Positions 1-6,154 of a DNA stretch of 6,809 bases are shown here, piece by piece. The translations under genes and the position numbers were made by a program. This DNA comes from Caulobacteraceae bacterium (GTDB taxonomy: Bacteria; Pseudomonadota; Alphaproteobacteria; Caulobacterales; Caulobacteraceae). Position 1 is the first letter of the stretch, and the number at the start of each line of letters is the position of its first letter. The notes beneath the pieces were generated by a model, which was not told the DNA's origin, did not search any database, and saw nothing but the letters and a program-made list of their open reading frames with translations. The stretch lies in NCBI GenBank assembly GCA_030151985.1, contig JASLDZ010000255.1, positions 1 through 6,809 on the forward strand. The letters are read 5' to 3'.

Positions 1-1670
1 GCGCGGTGGTCGTTCATGTAGCGCTCGAGCCGCAGCAGGATGCGCGGCAGCATCACGCGCTGCAGGGTGTCGAGGTAGGCGCGCTGCGCCGCCTTCGAGT
101 CGGCCGACTGGTAGAGGCCGAAGGTCTGGGTGATCGGCGGGCCGGACTTGTGCGCCTCCGCATACCCGCGGGGCAGGTCGCGCAGACCGCGCAGGGTGGC
201 GAGGCTCGCCTCCAGGTCAGGGTCGCTCTCGCGCGTCTCCACGAGGTCGATCCCGTCGGCGCGGATCTGCTGGCTGGAGTTCTGCGCGCCGGCGAGGAGC
301 TTCTGCTGGAAGCTGCGGTTGGACAGGAAGCTGACCACCCAGGCGACCAGGATCAACACCGAGACGATCGTCACCGCCGCCAGCGCCGCCGTCAGCTGCG
401 CCGCGCGCCGCGCCCGGGACTTGGGCGAGGAGGAGACGAGGCCCGCCTCCGGGATCATCACCTCGGTGAGCAGCCGGTTCAGGAAGTAGGCCCGGCCGCC
501 GCCCTGCGGCGCCTTGGCCGGGGTGTCGTAGACCTGCGCCACGCCCGACAGCAGCCGGTCCATGGGCGTGCCCTGCTGGACGCCGCTGGTGAAGTAGAAG
601 CCCCGCAGCGGCGCGGGCGCCTCAGGCGCCTTGGACGGGAAGGCGCCGTCCACGAAGCGCACCACGCGCGAGCGCAGGCTGGTCAGCTGGGCGGGGAAGC
701 CGACGATGAGCCCCCGCCGGCGGGCGTCGAGGTCCTCCTGCAACCGCTTGGAGGTGCGGTCGTAGACGGCCTGCGCCATCTCGTCGAAGGCGCTCGCCAC
801 CGTCGCCGGATCGTGGCGCGGGTCGCTTGCGTAGGGGAAGGTTGAGCCCAGGACCGAGCGCCGGCCCTCCACGTCCAGGTCCTCGTAGAATTCGGAGAAG
901 CCGGCCAGGAGGTCGGACTTGGTGAAGACGAGGTAGACCGGAACCGCGATCTCCAGCTCGCTCTGCAGCTCGGTCAACCGGCGGCGCACGGTGGCGGCGT
1001 GGCGGTCGATCTTGGCCACGTCGGCGCCGATCAGCTCGTCCAGCCCGATGGCGACGATCACCCCGTTCACCGGCTGCAGCGGCCGGTTCTTCTTCAGCAT
1101 CGCAAGGAAGGCGGCCCAGGCGCCCTTGTCGCGGTCGGCGTCGGAGTCCTGGGTGGTGTAGCGGCCGGCCGTGTCTACCAGCACGGCCTCGTCGGCGAAC
1201 CAGAAGTCCAGGTTGCGCGTGCCGCCCACGCCCTTCAGCGCGGTGTCGCTGAATGGGAAGCGCAGGCCGGAGTTGACCAGCGCGGTGGTCTTGCCCGCGC
1301 CGGGCGGGCCGATGATCACGTACCAGGGGCGGCTGTAGAGGTAATCGCGCTTGGCCCCGGAGACCGACTTCAGCCCCGCCATCGCCGCCTGCATCCGCTT
1401 GGCGACCTCCGCGTCCTCACCGGGAGCGGAGGCCTCCTTCGCCAGGCCGTCCGCCAGCGCCTTGGCGGCGCGTCGGCGGGACAGCGTGCGCCACAGCGCT
1501 ACGCCGCCGAACACCAGCAGGATCAGGAGCAGGAACAGCAGCCGCACCAGCAGCGGCCGGAAGAACGGGACCACCAGCGGCAGCAGCACGCAGAACACCA
1601 GCACGGCGAACAGGGCGGCCAGCGAGGCCAGGACCCACCAGTTGCCGAAGACCTTCTTGATCGCCCCCAT
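1..1670 (-). CDS. tssM: TssM (IcmF family), T6SS inner-membrane complex protein, N-terminal half, truncated by window edge
   Basis: The ATG is at 1670 and the frame stays open for 556 codons to the window edge. IcmF/TssM proteins are usually about 1,100-1,200 residues, so roughly half is present, and the periplasmic part that reaches the outer-membrane TssJ is missing. Seen in order: two hydrophobic segments (about residues 13-35 and 40-60); a cytoplasmic NTPase-like domain with an intact Walker A GPPGAGKT (121-128), the family signature GVGGTRN (147-153), VDTAGRYTTQDS (165-176) and a TKSD guanine-specificity-like motif (250-253); then a third membrane segment at about 424-446, followed by the start of the periplasmic region. 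In the family, TssM with TssL (and TssJ) forms the trans-envelope complex that docks the baseplate. It starts 9 bases after the tssL stop, with AAGG-type purine-rich sequence just upstream, so it is almost certainly co-transcribed with tssL. No frameshift was seen. Identification is secure. Confidence 0.96.
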   Translation of the reverse strand, partial: MGAIKKVFGNWWVLASLAALFAVLVFCVLLPLVVPFFRPLLVRLLFLLLILLVFGGVALWRTLSRRRAAKALADGLAKEASAPGEDAEVAKRMQAAMAGLKSVSGAKRDYLYSRPWYVIIGPPGAGKTTALVNSGLRFPFSDTALKGVGGTRNLDFWFADEAVLVDTAGRYTTQDSDADRDKGAWAAFLAMLKKNRPLQPVNGVIVAIGLDELIGADVAKIDRHAATVRRRLTELQSELEIAVPVYLVFTKSDLLAGFSEFYEDLDVEGRRSVLGSTFPYASDPRHDPATVASAFDEMAQAVYDRTSKRLQEDLDARRRGLIVGFPAQLTSLRSRVVRFVDGAFPSKAPEAPAPLRGFYFTSGVQQGTPMDRLLSGVAQVYDTPAKAPQGGGRAYFLNRLLTEVMIPEAGLVSSSPKSRARRAAQLTAALAAVTIVSVLILVAWVVSFLSNRSFQQKLLAGAQNSSQQIRADGIDLVETRESDPDLEASLATLRGLRDLPRGYAEAHKSGPPITQTFGLYQSADSKAAQRAYLDTLQRVMLPRILLRLERYMNDHR

Positions 1671-1679
1671 GGCCTTCGC

Positions 1680-3068
1680 TCAGCCTTTCCGCTGCAGGAC
1701 GATTTCGACGCGGCGGTTGCGGCTCTTGCCGTCCGGCGTCGTGTTCGGCGCGATCGGCGAGGCGTCGCCGTAGCCCTCGGACGAGACCCGCGACCCGTCG
1801 CTCACGCGCTTCCTCACCAAGGCCGCGACCGTGTCGGCCCGCGCCTTGGAGAGCGCCTGGTTGTCGGGGAAGGTGACGGAGCCCTTGATCGGCACGCTGT
1901 CGGTGTAGCCCTCGACCTTCACCGGGCCCGGCTCGGTCTCGACCGCCTGGCCGATTCGGTCGAACAGCGCCTCGCGGCCCGCGTCGAGCTGGTCGGAGCC
2001 GGACTTGAACAGTTGGCCCACCGTGGTGCGCACCCGCACCGTGGACGGGTCCTCGACCACCACCACCAGGTGCTGGGCGATCTCGGGCGCGAGGAAGGTC
2101 TTCAGCCGCATGGCCTGCTGGCCCGCGGGCGGGGCGGGCGGCGGGGGGGCGACGCGCGACAGCCGCAGCGGCTGGTCGGGGTTGATCGCCTTGAGAGCGG
2201 TCATCGCGGGCGCGCCCGTCTGCGCCAGGATCACGCGCAGCACGATGTAGACGATGAGCAGGATGAGCGCCGCGGCCGCCGCCGCCAGGATCATCGGCGT
2301 CCAGAACGACAGCCGGCCCACCGGCGTCGGCTCGCCCTTCCAGCGCGGCGACAGCTCGGTGTTCGAGAGCTTCCGCGGGTGCTCCATCGCCTGGTAGGCG
2401 CGCTGCATCACCCCGTGATGCTCGCGCTTGCCGTTGTCGATGACGCGGTAGCGGCCCTCGAACCCGGCCGCGAGGCAGGCGTGGTAGAGCTCCAGCACGT
2501 CGCGGTACTGGGCGGGGGACGCGATCATCTCGTCCAGCAGGCGCCAGAAGCGGTCGCCGCCGATGTTCTCGTTGAAGAAACGCACCACCATGGAGCGGCG
2601 GGCCCACTCGGCGGCGTCGTTCTCCATGCCGGGCAGGTTCAGCGCCACGTCGTCGGCGGTGGCGGCGAGCGCGTACTTGGCGCGCTTGACCTCCTCGTCC
2701 GAATAGGTCCCGCGCACGGCGGCCTCGAAGGCGGCGATCATCTCGCTGGCCTTGCCGTGCAGCTGCGGCAGGTTGATCCGCGCGCGGCCGCCCCGCACCG
2801 AGGCGATCAGGGCCAGGAACGGCGAGGCCGCCGCCATCATCAGGTTGCGCGGCGCGATGCCCGCAGGCGCGGCCGGCACGTCATCGGCGGTCGGCAGCGC
2901 GGGCGACGGCGCGGCGGCCTGCATCGGCGTTCCGGCGCCCTGCAGCGGAGAAGGGCTCATCGTCGGCGCGCCGGGGGGCGAACCGGGCGGCTTGTTCGCC
3001 TGCTGCAGCGGAGAGGGACGGAAGACGGTGCGGTTGGGGCCGCCCCCGCCGGGAGGGGTGTCGCTCAT
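1680..3068 (-). CDS. tssL: TssL (DotU/IcmH family) with C-terminal OmpA-like peptidoglycan-binding domain
   Basis: The product is 462 residues. The ATG at 3068 is chosen because it overlaps the tssK stop as ATGA and is preceded by AAGAGG. The same frame stays open further upstream, but only as antisense-like shadow inside tssK. Layout: a Pro/Gly/Ala-rich cytosolic tail (1-72) with PSPLQ twice (18-22, 39-43) and a Thr at 14; a DotU domain (about 73-245) with the family motifs VVRFFNENIGGDRFW (161-175) and LELYHACLAAGFEGRYR (192-208); one membrane segment (about 254-282); a Pro-rich linker (307-315); and an OmpA domain (about 335-460) with GYTDS (387-391), LSKARADTV (406-414) and NRRVEI (451-456), which match the peptidoglycan-contact region of OmpA/MotB-like domains. 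In the family, TssL dimerises in the inner membrane, binds TssM and recruits TssK. The OmpA extension would anchor the complex to peptidoglycan, a job done by a separate TagL protein in some systems. Identification is secure. Confidence 0.96.
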   Translation of the reverse strand: MSDTPPGGGGPNRTVFRPSPLQQANKPPGSPPGAPTMSPSPLQGAGTPMQAAAPSPALPTADDVPAAPAGIAPRNLMMAAASPFLALIASVRGGRARINLPQLHGKASEMIAAFEAAVRGTYSDEEVKRAKYALAATADDVALNLPGMENDAAEWARRSMVVRFFNENIGGDRFWRLLDEMIASPAQYRDVLELYHACLAAGFEGRYRVIDNGKREHHGVMQRAYQAMEHPRKLSNTELSPRWKGEPTPVGRLSFWTPMILAAAAAALILLIVYIVLRVILAQTGAPAMTALKAINPDQPLRLSRVAPPPPAPPAGQQAMRLKTFLAPEIAQHLVVVVEDPSTVRVRTTVGQLFKSGSDQLDAGREALFDRIGQAVETEPGPVKVEGYTDSVPIKGSVTFPDNQALSKARADTVAALVRKRVSDGSRVSSEGYGDASPIAPNTTPDGKSRNRRVEIVLQRKG

Positions 3069-4411
3069 CGCCTCTTCACCCACCAGAGTTCGAGTTTCAG
3101 GTCGGGCCAGTCGCCCGCGAGGTGCATGCCGACGGCCGGTGCCGTCAGGAGGTCGCGCCAGTCGGCGGCGGCGCGGTCGAGCTCGAAATAGACGAAGCCC
3201 GGCAGCACCCGGATCTGCGGCGGCGGCGTCGGCTGCGGCGCGATCGAGATGCCGGCGGCGAGCGACGACGTCACGATCTGGCGCATCTTCAGCACCGAGC
3301 CGAGCTTCACGTGGCTGGGGAAGCGGGCGCGCAACTCCTCCTGCGGCACCCGCGCCGAGACCGCGAGGTAGAAGTTGCAGGTCGAGAACAGCGCGTGGTT
3401 CGTGATCACCGCCGTGTAGGCGCCGGGTCCCACGGCCTCGAGCTTCAGCTGGCCGGCCGACTGCTCGAACATCTGCGACAGCTCGGACTGCAGCGTCTCG
3501 TAGGCGAGGTCGAAGGTGGCCTCGAGGTGCTCGTGGTCGTAGGCGGCGAACTTGGGCGGGCGCCGGTCGTCGGCGCGCACCAGCGTCGCCAGCTCCCCGG
3601 CCATGGCGCAGAAGCATTCGTACAATCGCTCGGGATGCACGCCCGGCAGCGCCTGCAGGTGCAGCAGGGTCGGCGTCCAGCGGTTCAGCGCCTGCAGGAG
3701 CAGGAAGCTGGCGAAGGTCTCGGCGCCTCCGTCCGTGGCGGTCACGGCGCGGTCGGCCAGCTCGTCAACCCGCTGCTCGGCCCGGCCGATGATGTCGCGC
3801 AGGAAGCCGGAGAGCTTGGGGCTGGCGCGGATGTCGAGGCACGGCGGGATGTAGCGGTCGTCCAGCATCACCGTGCCGTTGACCACCTCGCGCACGCGGG
3901 CGACGCCCAGGGTCACCCGCCCGTCCGTCTGCTCGCGGTTGACGCCCCAGCGCAGGTTGGGACGCGCCACCTCGATCGGCTCGGCGGTGCGCTCGCTGGA
4001 AAAGGCGTCGTAGACGTCCTCCTCGTCCACCAGCTGGCGCGCCACGGACGCCTGGGCCGATCCGCCCCGCTCGGCGAACTCCACCGTGCCGGACTGGCGG
4101 GCGGGCAGCGTCAGGTAGATCACCGCGTCGCGGGCGTCGGCGGGCACGTCCAGCGGCAAGGGCGGAGCGGTTCCGCCGGGCAGGGAGAAGGGCGTCCCGT
4201 CGGGCATGACTCCGGCGACCGAAGCGAGCGCGAACTTGCCCAACGTCGCCAGGCTGTCGTCGCCGACCATGGCGGTCAGGCCCCAGGGGTAGGGGCGCAG
4301 GCCCGCGGTCGCGCCGCGCACGAGGCTTTCGGTGAACCGATCCTGCTGCTGGAAATGCTGCGGGCGCAGGAACAGGCCTTCACGCCAAGCCACGCGGCTT
4401 TCGCCGGTCAT
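3065..4411 (-). CDS. tssK: TssK, T6SS baseplate adaptor protein
   Basis: The product is 448 residues, close to the usual TssK length of about 440-450. The ATG at 4411 has a strong ribosome binding site, GGAGG at 4420-4416, four bases upstream. The N-terminus carries the TssK hallmark VAWREGLFLRPQHFQQQDR (7-25). The N-terminal region (to about 190) fits the shell domain that contacts the TssF/TssG wedge. A helical middle follows (about 197-325, with SGFLRDIIGRAEQRVDELAD and LLLQALNRWTPTLLHL). The C-terminal domain (about 326-448, with AVGPGAYTAVITNHALFS and PGFVYFELDR) is the part that in other systems docks on TssL/TssM. TssK is cytoplasmic and trimeric in known structures. It is the first gene of the minus-strand operon in this window and is followed by tssL with a 4-base overlap, which suggests translational coupling. 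Nothing is missing or broken. The rest of the T6SS (sheath, TssF/G, ClpV, Hcp, VgrG) must lie elsewhere. Confidence 0.97.
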   Translation of the reverse strand: MTGESRVAWREGLFLRPQHFQQQDRFTESLVRGATAGLRPYPWGLTAMVGDDSLATLGKFALASVAGVMPDGTPFSLPGGTAPPLPLDVPADARDAVIYLTLPARQSGTVEFAERGGSAQASVARQLVDEEDVYDAFSSERTAEPIEVARPNLRWGVNREQTDGRVTLGVARVREVVNGTVMLDDRYIPPCLDIRASPKLSGFLRDIIGRAEQRVDELADRAVTATDGGAETFASFLLLQALNRWTPTLLHLQALPGVHPERLYECFCAMAGELATLVRADDRRPPKFAAYDHEHLEATFDLAYETLQSELSQMFEQSAGQLKLEAVGPGAYTAVITNHALFSTCNFYLAVSARVPQEELRARFPSHVKLGSVLKMRQIVTSSLAAGISIAPQPTPPPQIRVLPGFVYFELDRAAADWRDLLTAPAVGMHLAGDWPDLKLELWWVKRR

Positions 4412-4455
4412 GCGCCCTCCCGCCGCCCCGCCAGGGCCGCCCGTCGCGCGGCCCC

Positions 4456-4471
4456 CGGACCCCCCGGTCCG
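4456..4471 (-). repeat. Short GC-rich hairpin in the tssK leader
   Basis: CGGACC and GGTCCG form a perfect 6-bp stem around a four-base loop of identical bases (C on the plus strand, G on the tssK strand). It lies 45-60 bases upstream of the tssK ATG and would be in the 5' untranslated leader if transcription starts further upstream. It has no U-tract, so it does not look like an intrinsic terminator. In DNA this GC-rich a stem of this size can arise by chance, and no function is claimed. Confidence 0.3.
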
Positions 4472-4520
4472 TGGTGCGGCATTCTAGACACCGGAACCGG
4501 GGCGCACGGAAGGGACGGCG

Positions 4521-4546
4521 GCGACAAAGCGCTGCTACGTTGTCGC
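4521..4546. repeat. Perfect 7-bp inverted repeat, candidate operator
   Basis: GCGACAA (4521-4527) and TTGTCGC (4540-4546) are exact reverse complements separated by 12 bases. The spacer itself begins with the palindrome AGCGCT (4528-4533). The element is 30 bases from the peptidase GTG start and 109 bases from the tssK ATG. The arms contain AT-containing, non-repetitive sequence, which stands out from the surrounding GC-rich DNA. A dyad of about two helical turns placed between divergent genes is typical of a dimeric repressor or activator site. That role is inferred; the binding protein is unknown, and it could instead be a chance stem in the peptidase mRNA leader. Confidence 0.4.
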
Positions 4547-4564
4547 AGGCTCTTCCGGGCCGGC

Positions 4565-4568
4565 GAGG
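4565..4568 (+). promoter_or_regulatory. Ribosome binding site that sets the GTG start of the M23 peptidase
   Basis: GAGG lies eight bases before the GTG at 4577, a normal spacing. No in-frame ATG, GTG or TTG was found between this site and the start of tssK on the other strand. The next in-frame ATG downstream (codon 155) would remove the membrane segment and the duplicated N-terminal motif. The GTG is therefore the best start. Confidence 0.6.
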
Positions 4569-4576
4569 ATGGGCGC

Positions 4577-6154
4577 GTGGCGACGGACTCCAAGGACTTA
4601 GGCGGCGACTCTTTCGACCCCCGCACCTGGGGCAAGGGGGCGAAGGACGAGCCCGCCGCGCCCGAGCCTGCGCCCAAGCCCGCGCCGGAGGCCCCGCCTC
4701 CAGGGCCCGCCTCCGATCCAGGTCCCGCCGCCGCGAGCGACAGCTTCGATCCCCGAAGCTGGGGCAAGGCCGCGCCCACGCCCGACCCTGAGCCGGAGCC
4801 GTCCGGCGGCGCGGCGGGGGCCCCGCCCGAAGCCTCGCCGGGGCCCGCCTCCGGGCCCGCTCCCTCGCGGCGGGGACTGGTGTTCGTCGGCCTGGGCGCG
4901 GCGGCCGTCGCGGTGGGAGCGGGCGCGTGGGTCGCGCTGGGCTCGGGCCGTCGCAAGGTCGCCGCCGCGACCGGCGAGGGTGCGGCCTCCACGCCCTCCG
5001 CCGCCGCGACCGCGACCGCTACGGTGCAGCGGCAGGTGATGACGCTGGACGGCCCGGCCTCCATCCAGGCGGCGCTCTCGGCGCAGGGCCTGCACCCGCA
5101 GGCCGCCAAGGGCGCGGCCGATGCGGCCGTGGGAGCCCTGGCCGCCGGCGGGACGACGGGCGAGCTGCGGCTGGAGCTGGCGACGCTGAAGCCCGCCGCC
5201 GGCGCGCCGCCCACCGCCGAGGTGAAGCTCGTGTCGCTGGCCGTGCGCCGGCCCGACGGCTCGGGCGTCTCGGTCACCCCCCAGGCCGCGCCCGACGGGA
5301 GCCAGCGCTTCGCGGCCCTGGTGATGAAGAGCGTGACCCACGCCGCGACCCAGGTCGTGCGCGGGCAGGTGGACGCGGAAAGCTTCTACACCTCCGCCGT
5401 CTCCGCCGGGCTGTCGGACGCGCTGATCCCCGACTTCTTCCAGGCCTTCGTCTACGACTTCGACTTCCAGCGCGAGATCGAGCCCGGCGCGGTGTTCGAG
5501 GTTGCGATCGCCGGCGACGTGACGGACCAGGGAACCAGCGTCGGCAAGCGCAAGCTGCTCTACGCCGCCATGACCACGGCCAAGAAGTCGCTGGCGCTCT
5601 ACCGCTACGACGCGCCGGGGGCCGGGCCGAACGACCCGCCGTGGTTCGACGGATCGGGCCGCTCGATCAAGCGCGGGCTGATGCGCACCCCGGTGGAGGG
5701 CGCGCGCATCTCGTCGAGCTTCGGCTGGCGAGTGCACCCGATCCTGGGCTTCCAGAAGCTGCACAAGGGCACCGACTTCGCCGCTCCGATCGGGACGCCG
5801 ATCTACGCCTCGGGTGACGGGGTGGTGGAGTGGGCGGCGATGAAGGGGCCGAACGGCAACCTCACCATCCTCAAGCACGACAACGGCTGGGAGACCTACT
5901 ATCTGCACCAGAACGCCTTCGCGCCCGGGATCGTCCCCGGCGCGCGGGTGAAGCAGCAGCAGAACATCGGCTGGGTGGGCACCACCGGCCGCTCCACCGG
6001 GCCGCACCTGCACTACGAGCTGCACATCAACGGCGAGGCGGTTGACGCCATGGCCCAGCCCATGGACGCCGGCCAGACGCTGAGCGGGGAGGCGCTGGCC
6101 GGCTTCCTCAAGCAGCGCGACGCGATCGACAAGCTGCGCGCGTCAGGCCTCTGA
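4577..6154 (+). CDS. Membrane-anchored M23 zinc endopeptidase (MepM/ShyA/Csd3-like) with a duplicated-motif cytosolic tail
   Basis: The product is 525 residues from the GTG at 4577. The N-terminal tail (1-96) is rich in Pro, Ala and Glu and carries DSFDPRTWGK (11-20) and DSFDPRSWGK (55-64). A single hydrophobic segment follows (about 100-122), preceded by SRR. Residues about 150-262 resemble the weakly conserved inhibitory/LysM-like first domain of this family, and about 268-345 the Csd3-type second domain (SFYTSAVSAGLSDALI, then FVYDFDFQREIEPGAVFEV). The M23 domain (about 372-490) has all expected residues: zinc ligands H396 and D400 (HKGTD) and H479, and catalytic-type H444 (YYLH) and H477 (GPHLH). 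Family members cut peptide cross-links of periplasmic peptidoglycan, and domain 1 can block the active site in relatives such as ShyA. The gene is divergent from the T6SS operon, which suggests but does not show a role in making room in the wall for the secretion complex. It could instead be a general growth hydrolase. The family call is strong; the substrate is inferred. Confidence 0.9.
   Translation: MATDSKDLGGDSFDPRTWGKGAKDEPAAPEPAPKPAPEAPPPGPASDPGPAAASDSFDPRSWGKAAPTPDPEPEPSGGAAGAPPEASPGPASGPAPSRRGLVFVGLGAAAVAVGAGAWVALGSGRRKVAAATGEGAASTPSAAATATATVQRQVMTLDGPASIQAALSAQGLHPQAAKGAADAAVGALAAGGTTGELRLELATLKPAAGAPPTAEVKLVSLAVRRPDGSGVSVTPQAAPDGSQRFAALVMKSVTHAATQVVRGQVDAESFYTSAVSAGLSDALIPDFFQAFVYDFDFQREIEPGAVFEVAIAGDVTDQGTSVGKRKLLYAAMTTAKKSLALYRYDAPGAGPNDPPWFDGSGRSIKRGLMRTPVEGARISSSFGWRVHPILGFQKLHKGTDFAAPIGTPIYASGDGVVEWAAMKGPNGNLTILKHDNGWETYYLHQNAFAPGIVPGARVKQQQNIGWVGTTGRSTGPHLHYELHINGEAVDAMAQPMDAGQTLSGEALAGFLKQRDAIDKLRASGL
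4607..4768 (+). repeat. Two copies of a coding motif DSFDPR(T/S)WGK in the peptidase tail
   Basis: Copy 1 is encoded at 4607-4636 and copy 2 at 4739-4768, 44 codons apart. Ten residues match except Thr to Ser. The DNA differs at six of 30 positions. Five of those are silent, including a Ser encoded by TCT in one copy and AGC in the other, a switch that changes all three bases. The peptide thus looks kept while the DNA drifted, as expected for a short binding motif. No third copy was found. Confidence 0.8.

Larger units (their letters stand above)
4412..4576. promoter_or_regulatory. Divergent intergenic region between tssK and the M23 peptidase gene
   Basis: These 165 bases separate two divergent start codons. 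Both promoters most likely lie here, because the genes point away from each other and no other upstream space exists for either. Seen directly: GGAGG for tssK at 4420-4416, GAGG for the peptidase at 4565-4568, a perfect 7+7 inverted repeat at 4521-4546 and a GC hairpin at 4456-4471. No matching pair of -35/-10 hexamers at 16-18 base spacing was found on either strand, and no sigma-54 GG/GC pattern. That the region is regulatory is inferred from gene layout. Confidence 0.5.

Noticed and set aside
2143..2149. Run of seven G (C on the tssL strand) in the Pro-rich linker, possible slippage site
   Set aside because: The run is short, explained by consecutive proline codons in GC-rich DNA, and the frame continues intact into the OmpA domain. 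No sign of phase variation.
999..3191. A 730-codon open frame on the plus strand
   Set aside because: It lies antisense to tssL and tssM, which have unmistakable family motifs. Its translation is Arg/Gly/His/Gln-rich with no recognisable domain, as expected for a shadow frame in GC-rich DNA.
3069..3617. N-terminal extension of the tssL frame to 645 codons
   Set aside because: It overlaps the C-terminal third of tssK in another frame, has shadow-like composition, and the ATGA-overlap start gives a normal TssL.
4481..4486. TAGAAT on the minus strand, resembling a -10 hexamer for tssK
   Set aside because: It matches five of six consensus bases, but no -35-like hexamer lies 16-18 bases upstream, so it is not called as a promoter.
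3122..4576. Upstream extension of the M23 peptidase frame across tssK, giving a 1,010-codon open frame
   Set aside because: The extension is antisense to tssK and low in complexity. A GTG with a well-placed ribosome binding site at 4577 explains the gene.
4598..6025. Minus-strand open frames opposite the peptidase (including one of 475 codons)
   Set aside because: Compositional shadows: Arg/Gly/His-rich, no motifs, fully antisense to a gene with intact catalytic residues.
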